Assembly: GCA_018333835.1 (NCBI GenBank)
Contig: JAGXSL010000022.1
Location: 1 to 41,176 of the forward strand
Direction: 5' to 3'
From: Lysobacteraceae bacterium
GTDB lineage: Bacteria; Pseudomonadota; Gammaproteobacteria; Xanthomonadales; Xanthomonadaceae
Length of the DNA stretch: 41,176 bases
The notes under the pieces are model-generated. The model made no database searches. It saw only the letters and a list, made by a program, of their open reading frames with translations, and was not told the DNA's origin. The first letter of the stretch is position 1. Every line of letters begins with the position of its first letter. This document shows positions 22,622-28,437 of the stretch, piece after piece. The translations under genes and the position numbers were made by a program.

Positions 22622-22828
22622 ATGCAAGCCGTAACCGTCTCTCCCAAGTTCCAGGTGGTAATCCCGCAGGCCGTGCGTGAGGCGATGGGGCTGTTGCCCG
22701 GCGTCAAGCTCCAGGTCGTGCAGTTCGAAGACCGCATCGAGCTCATTCCGCTGCGCTCGGCCAAGGCGCTGCGCGGCACGCTGCCCGGCCTCGACACCAC
22801 GGTTCCGCGCGACGGCGATCGCGCGTGA
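22622..22828 (+). CDS. AbrB/MazE-fold antitoxin, module 2
   Basis: The 68-residue product MQAVTVSPKFQVVIPQAVRE is the swapped-hairpin AbrB/SpoVT DNA-binding fold used by many VapB and MazE antitoxins; the tail (LRGTLPGLDTTVPRDGD) would contact the toxin. I start it at ATG 22622, which has AAGGA seven bases upstream; the track start at 22592 adds ten residues unlike the family. The stop overlaps the toxin start in a GTGA, the typical coupling of such pairs. Confidence 0.87.
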   Translation: MQAVTVSPKFQVVIPQAVREAMGLLPGVKLQVVQFEDRIELIPLRSAKALRGTLPGLDTTVPRDGDRA

Positions 22829-23211
22829 GCCGGCACGTGGTCGACTCGTCGGCCTGGCTGGAGTACTTCGCCGAGGGGCCGAATGCCCCGCACTTCGCGG
22901 CGGCGATCGAAGCGACCGAGAGCCTTGTGGTGCCGACGATCACCCTTCTCGAAGTGTTCAAGCGGATCCGCCAGCAGCGCGATGAGTCGGTGGCGTTGCG
23001 CTACGTGGCGCTGATGCAGCAGTCCACCGTCGTCGATCTCGATGCCGCCCTCGCCCTTCGCGCCGCTGCGCTGGGCGTGCGCCACAAGCTGCCGCTGGCG
23101 GACAGCATCGTCTACGCCACGGCACAGGCCGCCGGCGCAACGCTATGGACGCAGGACGCCGACTTCGACGGCCTGCCCGGCGTGGAGTTCTTCGCTAAGG
23201 CTGCGCCATGA
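22825..23211 (+). CDS. VapC-like PIN toxin, module 2
   Basis: The 128-residue PIN protein starts at GTG 22825, overlapping the antitoxin stop by four bases. Acidic active-site residues are visible in VDSSAWLEYF, LLEVFKR, LADSIVYA and TQDADFDG. It is intact and of normal length. Its stop codon overlaps an ATG that opens the conserved junction sequence also found after modules 3 and 4. Confidence 0.88.
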   Translation: MSRHVVDSSAWLEYFAEGPNAPHFAAAIEATESLVVPTITLLEVFKRIRQQRDESVALRYVALMQQSTVVDLDAALALRAAALGVRHKLPLADSIVYATAQAAGATLWTQDADFDGLPGVEFFAKAAP

Positions 23212-23237
23212 ACCTGATCGCCGGGTTCCAGCGTCGG
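23208..23237 (+). repeat. Conserved module junction, copy 1
   Basis: ATGAACCTGATCGCCGGG begins a 30-base stretch that resembles sequences at 23961 and 24709 (about 22 of 30 identical to the latter). It starts on the toxin stop codon. Translated, it opens MNLIAGFQRRN. Confidence 0.6.
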
Positions 23238-23323
23238 AACCTGCGCTGCGAGTCGTCGGCGGGTTCACCGTTCGACAAGGCGGCCGTGGCAGGATGATTC
23301 ATCCCAAAAGGGAAGAATCCGCC

Positions 23324-23572
23324 ATGCCCATCAGCATCAAGGATCCCGAGACCGACGCCAAGATCCGCGACCTTGCCGCGCTGACCGGCGAGTCCATCAC
23401 GGTGGCGGTGCGCACCGCGATCGAATGGCGCCTGCGACGCGAGTCGGCGCGACGACGCGCCGGCGTGGCACAGCGCCTTCTCGACCTGTCGCTGGCGAAA
23501 CGCGCAGCCAAGCGCTTCGACGAGAGCGCCGAGGAGGTCATCGGCTATGACGACCATGGGCTTCCGCGATGA
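23324..23572 (+). CDS. VapB-like antitoxin (PSK/Rv0623 type), module 3
   Basis: The 82-residue protein MPISIKDPETDAKIRDLAAL is followed by TGESITVAVRTAIEWRLRR and ends with YDDHGLPR. This N-terminal ribbon-helix-helix and the acidic GLPR ending match the PSK/Rv0623-like VapB family. ATG 23324 has GGGAAG about eight bases upstream; an in-frame ATG at 23294 is less family-like. Its ATGA overlap with the next gene is normal, but that toxin gene is interrupted, so this antitoxin may now be unpaired. Confidence 0.86.
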   Translation: MPISIKDPETDAKIRDLAALTGESITVAVRTAIEWRLRRESARRRAGVAQRLLDLSLAKRAAKRFDESAEEVIGYDDHGLPR

Positions 23573-23964
23573 TCATCGACCCCTCGGCGGTCATCGCGAT
23601 CCTGGCCGGTGAGGCCGACGCCGAGCACTTCGCGCGACGGATCGAGCAGGACCCGACGCCGCGCATCGGCGCACCGGCCCTGCTTGAGGCCTCCATCGTG
23701 CTGACGCGCTGGTTCGGCGAATCCGCCAAGCCCGCGCTGGACCCCTTCGTCCGTGAATCGGGCGCGGAAATCGTGCCCTTCGACCTGCCGCAGCTGCGGG
23801 CCGCGCAAGAGGCCTACCGCCGGTTCGGCTAGGGCCACCACCCGGCCGGCCTGAACTTCGGCGACTGCATGAGCTATGCGCTGGCGCGCGCCTGCGACGA
23901 GCCCCTGCTGTTCAAGGGCGACGACTTTCCACAGACCGACATCGCCCAGGCGGAGCCCTCTTGA
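23569..23964 (+). pseudogene. VapC-like PIN toxin of module 3, interrupted by in-frame TAG
   Basis: Translation from ATG 23569 gives MIIDPSAVIAILAGEADAEH and continues to RFG, where a TAG at 23830-23832 ends it after 87 residues. The same frame then continues as [20 protein letters not shown] and [12 protein letters not shown] to a second stop at 23962. The downstream part aligns with the intact module 4 toxin (SGHPASLNYGDLFSYALAK, KGDGFASTDIE) and carries the last two acidic active-site positions. One base change from AAG or CAG would create the TAG. The truncated product should be inactive unless the codon is suppressed; a sequencing error is also possible. Confidence 0.88.
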
Positions 23965-23990
23965 AGCTCCTCGCCGAACTCTGACGCCGC
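23961..23990 (+). repeat. Conserved module junction, copy 2
   Basis: TTGAAGCTCCTCGCCGAAC starts at the original stop of the module 3 toxin and matches the module 4 junction at about 22 of 30 bases. In translation it reads LKLLAEL, then a stop, then RR, suggesting a decayed gene start. Confidence 0.55.
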
Positions 23991-24008
23991 GCTGCGAATG
24001 ACGCAGTC

Positions 24009-24036
24009 TTGAGGGTGTCGAGCACCAATGTATACT
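24009..24036 (+). promoter_or_regulatory. Promoter of module 4
   Basis: TTGAGG (24009-24014) and TATACT (24031-24036) are spaced 16 bases apart, a good sigma-70 match. It lies in an AT-richer patch and precedes the module 4 antitoxin by about 32 bases. Confidence 0.6.
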
Positions 24037-24037
24037 G

Positions 24038-24059
24038 CCGATATTGATATGTTGATCGG
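24038..24059 (+). promoter_or_regulatory. Inverted repeat, possible antitoxin operator of module 4
   Basis: CCGAT and ATCGG flank 12 bases containing ATATTGATAT. The element begins just after the -10 box and runs into the GGAGG ribosome binding site, so a bound antitoxin would block transcription or early elongation. Confidence 0.35.
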
Positions 24060-24068
24060 AGGAAGGTC

Positions 24069-24308
24069 ATGGCACTGCAGATCGCCAATCCCGTTGTCGT
24101 CGCCAAGGTCGAAAAACTGGCAAAGGCCACCGGCTTGAGCAAAACGGCACTGGTGGAACGGGCCGTCGATCAACTCCAACTCGAGTCCCAGCGCTTGACC
24201 GCTCCCGGCCTGCGCCTCAAGTCCCTGCTGAAGCAGATCGACACGATCCCCGATCGCCTCGACGCCAGCGACCCGCTGGACTGGGACGAAAACGGCCTGC
24301 CGACGTGA
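24069..24308 (+). CDS. VapB-like antitoxin, module 4
   Basis: The 79-residue product MALQIANPVVVAKVEKLAKA, then TGLSKTALVERAVDQLQLES, ends WDENGLPT. The N-terminal ribbon-helix-helix pattern and the acidic GLP ending place it in the same PSK/Rv0623-like group as the module 3 antitoxin, although the two share few residues. A strong GGAGGAAGG ribosome binding site precedes the ATG. The stop overlaps the toxin start as GTGA. Confidence 0.88.
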   Translation: MALQIANPVVVAKVEKLAKATGLSKTALVERAVDQLQLESQRLTAPGLRLKSLLKQIDTIPDRLDASDPLDWDENGLPT

Positions 24309-24712
24309 TCGTCATCGACACCTCCGCCCTGGTGGCGATCGTGTTCGCCGAGCCCGAGCGCGACGCTTTCCTTGATGTTCTGCAAAAGCATCAGCGGGTT
24401 CTGATCAGTACGCCGACGGTGGTGGAAACCCGTCTGGTCGTCCATGGGCGGCGCGGGCAGCGCGCGGTGGTGCTGCTGGACGATCTGCTGCGGCTGCCGC
24501 CGTTCGAGCTGGTAGCGCCCGATGCGGAGCAAGCCATCGCCGCGTACTCGGCGTTTGTCGCTTACGGCCAAGGCAGCGGCCACCCGGCCTCGCTCAACTA
24601 CGGCGATCTGTTCAGTTACGCACTCGCCAAAGTCCGCGGCCTGCCGCTGCTGTTCAAGGGCGATGGCTTTGCGTCAACGGACATCGAGTCGGCTCTGGAA
24701 GATCGCCCATGA
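24305..24712 (+). CDS. VapC-like PIN toxin, module 4
   Basis: The 135-residue PIN protein starts at GTG 24305. Active-site acids are visible in MIVIDTSALVAIVFAE, VVETRLVV, YGDLFSYA and KGDGFAS. It is the closest relative in the window of the broken module 3 toxin and shows what that gene would encode when intact. It has normal length and no visible lesion. Its stop codon lies in the ATGA that opens junction copy 3. Confidence 0.9.
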   Translation: MIVIDTSALVAIVFAEPERDAFLDVLQKHQRVLISTPTVVETRLVVHGRRGQRAVVLLDDLLRLPPFELVAPDAEQAIAAYSAFVAYGQGSGHPASLNYGDLFSYALAKVRGLPLLFKGDGFASTDIESALEDRP

Positions 24713-24738
24713 ACCTCATCCGCGAACTCCAGCGCCGC
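24709..24738 (+). repeat. Conserved module junction, copy 3
   Basis: ATGAACCTCATCCGCGAAC begins a 30-base stretch reading MNLIRELQRR. It is the best-preserved of the three junction copies. Confidence 0.6.
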
Positions 24739-24759
24739 AGCGCCATCCACGGCGCCGGA

Positions 24760-24788
24760 TTGACGCCGCCACCCCCGAATCCTATTCT
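24760..24788 (+). promoter_or_regulatory. Promoter of module 5
   Basis: TTGACG (24760-24765) and TATTCT (24783-24788) are separated by 17 bases. The expected start site falls inside the palindrome that follows. Confidence 0.5.
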
Positions 24789-24791
24789 TAC

Positions 24792-24806
24792 CTTCGTCTT
24801 ACGAAG
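24792..24806 (+). promoter_or_regulatory. Palindromic operator candidate of module 5
   Basis: CTTCGT-CTT-ACGAAG is a perfect 6-base inverted repeat four bases after the -10 box and 9 bases before the AbrB-type antitoxin ATG. The location fits autorepression by that antitoxin. Confidence 0.5.
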
Positions 24807-24815
24807 AGCCGCGCC

Positions 24816-25079
24816 ATGGAAACCACCCGACTGTCGAGCAAGGGGCAGGTGATCATCCCGAAGTCGGTGCGCAGCGCACATGGCTGGGAAGCCGGGCTCG
24901 ACTTCCAGATCATCGACACCGGCGACGGCATCCTGCTGCGCCCCAAGGCGCCGTTCGAACCGACCGCACTCGCTGACGTGGCGGGCCTGTTCAAGACCAA
25001 GGTGCCTGCGCGCAGCGATGCGGAGATCAAGGCGGCGGTGGACGGCGCGATCAAGAAGACGTGGCGTGGTCGCGGTTGA
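24816..25079 (+). CDS. AbrB/SpoVT-type antitoxin, module 5
   Basis: The 87-residue product METTRLSSKGQVIIPKSVRS is a textbook AbrB/SpoVT swapped-hairpin start, followed by AGLDFQIIDTGDGILLRPK and a C-terminal ADVAGLFKTKVPARSDAEI toxin-binding segment. The start is ATG 24816; the track ORF begins earlier only because the frame is open through the module 4 toxin. The downstream PIN gene overlaps it by 14 bases. Confidence 0.9.
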   Translation: METTRLSSKGQVIIPKSVRSAHGWEAGLDFQIIDTGDGILLRPKAPFEPTALADVAGLFKTKVPARSDAEIKAAVDGAIKKTWRGRG

Positions 25080-25455
25080 TACGAACGTGGTCGTGCGCCT
25101 GCTGACGGCGGATAACGCCGCGCAGTACAAGGCCAGCGTCGCGCTGTTCTCCACCGAGACGATCTTCATCCCGTTGACCGTGCTGCTGGAGACGGAATGG
25201 GTGCTGCGGGTGGCCTACGAGCGAACGGCCGCCGAGGTGTGCGAAGCGCTCCGCCGCGTACTCGGCCTGCCGAACGTCGACGTTGCCGACGCCCAGCGCG
25301 TCGCGCAGGCCATCGCGTGGCACGAGCGTGGCCTTGATTTCGCCGATGCGCTTCATCTCGCCTTGAGCCAAGGCCACGAGACGCTCAAGACCTTCGACAC
25401 CGCGTTCGTGCGCCAGGCCAAAGGCCTGGGCGAGTGCCAGGTGGAGAAGCCGTGA
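25066..25455 (+). CDS. PIN-domain toxin (VapC-like), module 5
   Basis: The PIN protein is about 129 residues from GTG 25066 (MVAVDTNVVVRLLTADNAAQ). Acidic positions are visible in VDTNVV, LLETEWVLR, LDFADALHLA and TFDTAF. The start codon lies inside the antitoxin gene, so translation is probably coupled. The VDTNVVVRLLTxD opening and the LETEWVLR motif are typical of PIN toxins paired with AbrB-type antitoxins. It closes the toxin-antitoxin island; 138 bases without a convincing gene follow before the amidohydrolase. Confidence 0.9.
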   Translation: MVAVDTNVVVRLLTADNAAQYKASVALFSTETIFIPLTVLLETEWVLRVAYERTAAEVCEALRRVLGLPNVDVADAQRVAQAIAWHERGLDFADALHLALSQGHETLKTFDTAFVRQAKGLGECQVEKP

Positions 25456-25593
25456 CCGTCGCTCGCCAACCCGGAAAGGTGCAAGCACCATGAGCGACGA
25501 CGTCGGAACCGACCCGCCCCGCCACACCCGGGCGGATCGGCGGCGGTGCATACTCACGGCTCCACCCCCTCCAGATCGCCCGGAGAACCCCCG

Positions 25594-26883
25594 ATGACGC
25601 CCCGCCTCGGCCTGCTCGCGCTTCCGCTGGTCCTCGCCCTGCCCGCCCACGCCGCCCCCACCGCCCTGCGCTGCGGCGACCTGTTCGACGCCGCCAGCGG
25701 CCGGCTGCTCGGCCCGAGCACCGTCGTCGTCGAGGGCGAGCGGGTTCAAGCAGTGCACCGCGGCACGGTCGAGGTCCCCGGTGCCAGCGTCATCGACCTG
25801 GCCGGCCACACCTGCTCGCCGGGCTGGATCGACCTGCACGTGCACGTCGGCCAGCAGTCGAACCCGCAGAGCTACTCGGAAGGCTTCCGCCTCGACGAGG
25901 TCGACTTCGCCCTGCGCGCCACGCAGTACGTCCGCCGCACCGTGGAGGCCGGCTTCACCACGGTGCGCGACATGGGCGGCACCCTCGCCCCCAACCTGCG
26001 CGACGCCATCAACGCCGGCACCATCCCCGGCCCGCGCATCATCGCCGCCGGCAAATCGATCGCCACCACCGGCGGCCACGGCGACCCGACCAACGGCCTG
26101 AACCGGCGCTTCTCGGCCCTGGTCGGCACGCCGGGCCCCACCGAGGGGGTCATCAACGGCGTCGACGACGCCCGCCAGGCGGTGCGGCAGCGCTACAAGG
26201 AAGGCTCCGACACCATCAAGATCACCGCCACCGGCGGGGTGCTGAGCTACGCCCGCAGCCCCGACGGCCCACAGTTCACCATCGAGGAGATCCGCGCGGT
26301 GGTCGAGACCGCCCGCGACTACGGTTTCACCGTGGCCGCCCATGCCCACGGCGACGAGGGCATCCGCCGCGCCATCGAGGGCGGCGTGCTCAGCATCGAG
26401 CACGGCACCTTCATGAGCGAGCGCACCATGCGGCTGATGAAGGAGCGTGGGGTCTGGTGGGTGCCGACCCTGAGCGCCGGCCGCTTCGTCGGCGAGAAGG
26501 CGGAGGTGCCGGGCTACTTCCCCGAGATCATCCGGCCCAAGGCACGCGCGGTGGCGCGGCAGATGGCGGAGACCTTCCGCCGCGGCCATGCCTTCGGCGT
26601 GCCGATCGCCTTCGGCACCGACGCCGGCGTCAGCCCGCACGGCGACAATGCCCGCGAGTTCGAGTTCATGGTCGAGGGCGGGATGAGCCCGGCCGCCGCC
26701 CTGCAGGCGGCCACGCTCAACGCCGCCAAGGTGCTGGGCAGCACCGAGCTCGGCCAGCTGGCACCCGGCTTCCGCGCCGACGTGGTGGCGGTGCCCGGCA
26801 ACCCGCTCGCCGACATCGGCCTGACCCGCCGGGTGGCCTTCGTGATGAAGGACGGTGCCGTGGTGCGGCCGCTGGCGCCCTGA
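25594..26883 (+). CDS. Exported metal-dependent amidohydrolase
   Basis: The 429-residue protein starts at ATG 25594 with GGAGA upstream and has a signal peptide (LGLLALPLVLALPAHA), so it is probably periplasmic. Metal ligands of the amidohydrolase fold are visible: HVH at about 82-84, the carboxylatable Lys in TIKITATGG, HAHG, SIEHGT and GTDAGVSPHG. It belongs to the imidazolonepropionase-like/Xaa-Pro dipeptidase-like group, whose members cleave cyclic amides or dipeptides; the actual substrate cannot be read from the sequence. It precedes the CnoX-like gene by 18 bases and may be co-transcribed with it. Confidence 0.88.
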   Translation: MTPRLGLLALPLVLALPAHAAPTALRCGDLFDAASGRLLGPSTVVVEGERVQAVHRGTVEVPGASVIDLAGHTCSPGWIDLHVHVGQQSNPQSYSEGFRLDEVDFALRATQYVRRTVEAGFTTVRDMGGTLAPNLRDAINAGTIPGPRIIAAGKSIATTGGHGDPTNGLNRRFSALVGTPGPTEGVINGVDDARQAVRQRYKEGSDTIKITATGGVLSYARSPDGPQFTIEEIRAVVETARDYGFTVAAHAHGDEGIRRAIEGGVLSIEHGTFMSERTMRLMKERGVWWVPTLSAGRFVGEKAEVPGYFPEIIRPKARAVARQMAETFRRGHAFGVPIAFGTDAGVSPHGDNAREFEFMVEGGMSPAAALQAATLNAAKVLGSTELGQLAPGFRADVVAVPGNPLADIGLTRRVAFVMKDGAVVRPLAP

Positions 26884-26901
26884 ATCGACGAGCTCCCGAT
26901 C

Positions 26902-27813
26902 GTGATCCGCCTCGATGCCCTGAACCGCACGGCACCCGCCCCGGCCGCCGCCGGGGCCACCCCGCCCCATGTCTTCGACGCCACGCTGGAACGCTTCGAG
27001 CAGGAGGTGCTGCTGGCCTCGCGCGAGGTGCCGGTGCTGGTCGATTTCTGGGCCACCTGGTGCGGGCCCTGCAAGGCGCTGACCCCGCTGCTGGAAAAAC
27101 TCGCGGCCGGGTACCACGGTGCCTTCCGGCTGGCCAAGGTCGACGTCGACCGCGAGCAGCAACTCGCCGGCTACTTCCAGATCCGTTCCGTGCCGACCCT
27201 CGTGCTGGTCAAGGACGGCCAGATCGTCGATGGCTTCCCCGGCGCCCTGCCGGAAGGGCAGCTCCGGCAGTTCCTCGCCCGCCACGGCATCGTTCCGGCC
27301 GAGCCCGCCCCCGCGGAAGCGGCCACCGCAACCGCGCCGCCCGACCCGGAAGCCGAGGTCATCCGGCTGCGCCAAGCCGTCGCCCAAGCGCCCGGCGACG
27401 ATGCACTCAAGCTCGACCTCGTTCTGGCCCTGCTGAAAGTGGGTGCCGCGAAGGAGGCCGAGGCCCTGCTCGACGCCCTGCCCGCCAACCTCGCCACCGA
27501 TGAGCGCGCGAGCAAGGCCCGCGCCCTGCTCGGCTTCGCCGCCCTGCTGAAGGACGCGCCGCCGGCCCCGGTGCTGGAACAGGCCATCGCCGCCGACCCC
27601 GGCGACCTCCGCGCCCGCCACCTGCTGGGGGCGCGCCACCTCGTCGAGGGTGCCTCCGAGGCTGGTCTTGAGCAGTTCCTCGAAATGCTGCGCCGCGACC
27701 GCGGCTACGCCGACGGCCTGCCGAAGAAGGCCCTGCTCGACGCCTTCCGGGTGGTCGAGGACGCGGACCTGATCGGCGCTTACCGCCGCAAGATGGCCTC
27801 GCTGCTGTTCTGA
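26902..27813 (+). CDS. cnoX: CnoX/YbbN-like thioredoxin-TPR co-chaperone
   Basis: The 303-residue protein starts at GTG 26902. An N-terminal thioredoxin domain carries FWATWCGPCKAL (Cys54, Cys57) and the cis-Pro loop SVPTLVLVKDG. A linker is followed by a tetratricopeptide-like C-terminal half ending GAYRRKMASLLF. The architecture and ending match YbbN/CnoX, a holdase that protects proteins from oxidants and passes them to GroEL. E. coli CnoX has lost the first cysteine; here the full CGPC site is kept, so the protein may also act as a redox enzyme. Confidence 0.9.
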   Translation: MIRLDALNRTAPAPAAAGATPPHVFDATLERFEQEVLLASREVPVLVDFWATWCGPCKALTPLLEKLAAGYHGAFRLAKVDVDREQQLAGYFQIRSVPTLVLVKDGQIVDGFPGALPEGQLRQFLARHGIVPAEPAPAEAATATAPPDPEAEVIRLRQAVAQAPGDDALKLDLVLALLKVGAAKEAEALLDALPANLATDERASKARALLGFAALLKDAPPAPVLEQAIAADPGDLRARHLLGARHLVEGASEAGLEQFLEMLRRDRGYADGLPKKALLDAFRVVEDADLIGAYRRKMASLLF

Positions 27814-27819
27814 CGAAAA

Positions 27820-27837
27820 CCATACGCATGCGTATGG
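27820..27837. promoter_or_regulatory. 18-bp perfect palindrome upstream of the DUF4442 gene
   Basis: CCATACGCATGCGTATGG is identical to its reverse complement over all 18 bases. It lies 7 bases after the cnoX stop and 32 bases before the next ATG. A weak CTGACG-N17-TATGGC promoter would place it between -35 and -10. This suggests a dimeric repressor, perhaps TetR-like, but no regulator gene is adjacent. Confidence 0.6.
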
Positions 27838-27869
27838 CATGATGGCGGGCCCTGGTTCCGCCATCCGCC

Positions 27870-28331
27870 ATGTCTCCCCGACTGCTCCGCCACCTGCTCA
27901 ATTTCTGGCCGCCCTTCCTCGCGAGCGGCATCCACGTCGTCCACCTCGGCCGCGACTGGCGCAGCGCCGAGGTGGAACTGCGGATGCGCCCCTGGAACCG
28001 CAACTACGTCGGCACCCACTTCGGCGGCTCGCTGTTCGCGATGACCGACCCGTTCTGGATGATCCTGGTGATGCGGGCGCTGGGCCCGGACTACGTGGTC
28101 TGGGACAAGGCAGGCGAGATCGAGTTCGCGAAGCCCGGCCGCGGCACGGTGCACTGCCGCTTCGACCTCGACGAGGCGGTGCTGGACGGACTGCGCGCCG
28201 CCGCCGCCGACGGCAGCCGGGTGTTGCGCTGGTTCGACTGCCCGGTGCGGGACGCCTCCGGCGAGGTGGTGGCGCGGGTGCGCAAGCAGCTCTACGTGCG
28301 CCTGAAGCCACGCGCCCGCCCGGCGGCCTGA
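27870..28331 (+). CDS. DUF4442 hotdog-fold protein, possible thioesterase
   Basis: The 153-residue protein contains NYVGTHFGGSLFAMTDPFWM, the helix-capping segment typical of DUF4442 proteins, which have the hotdog fold of acyl-CoA thioesterases. WDKAGEIEFAKPG and VRKQLYVRLK complete the sheet. An acyl-CoA or related thioester substrate is likely by family, but no biochemical role is established for this group. It stands alone between cnoX and the kinase gene, and the 18-bp palindrome upstream suggests its own regulator. Confidence 0.83.
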   Translation: MSPRLLRHLLNFWPPFLASGIHVVHLGRDWRSAEVELRMRPWNRNYVGTHFGGSLFAMTDPFWMILVMRALGPDYVVWDKAGEIEFAKPGRGTVHCRFDLDEAVLDGLRAAAADGSRVLRWFDCPVRDASGEVVARVRKQLYVRLKPRARPAA

Positions 28332-28386
28332 GCCGGCGCTGGCTGGCGGCCGGCTGAAGCGCCGTCCGGCAAGGCTGGACAGGCGC

Positions 28387-28411
28387 GGTCGCCCGGCCCA
28401 AGCTGGCGACC
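28387..28411 (+). terminator. Hairpin before the kinase gene, possible weak terminator
   Basis: GGTCGCC and GGCGACC are perfect 7-base arms around an 11-base loop, followed by TTTCCC. It lies 56 bases after the DUF4442 stop and could end that transcript or act in the kinase leader. Confidence 0.3.
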
Positions 28412-28437
28412 TTTCCCGCTGCTCCGCCGCGCCACCC

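Noticed and set aside
23208-23297. 29-residue ORF starting MNLIAGFQRRN
   Set aside because: More likely a relic of a longer gene start (see junction finding) than a functional small protein; it has no independent ribosome binding site.
25490-25597. 35-codon ORF (MSDDVGTDPPRH...) whose stop overlaps the amidohydrolase start
   Set aside because: The ATGA overlap is suggestive, but the ribosome binding site is poorly spaced, the sequence is low-complexity and chance ORFs of this size are frequent here.
25051-27864. 937-residue minus-strand ORF
   Set aside because: Antisense to the amidohydrolase and cnoX, with no recognisable domain.
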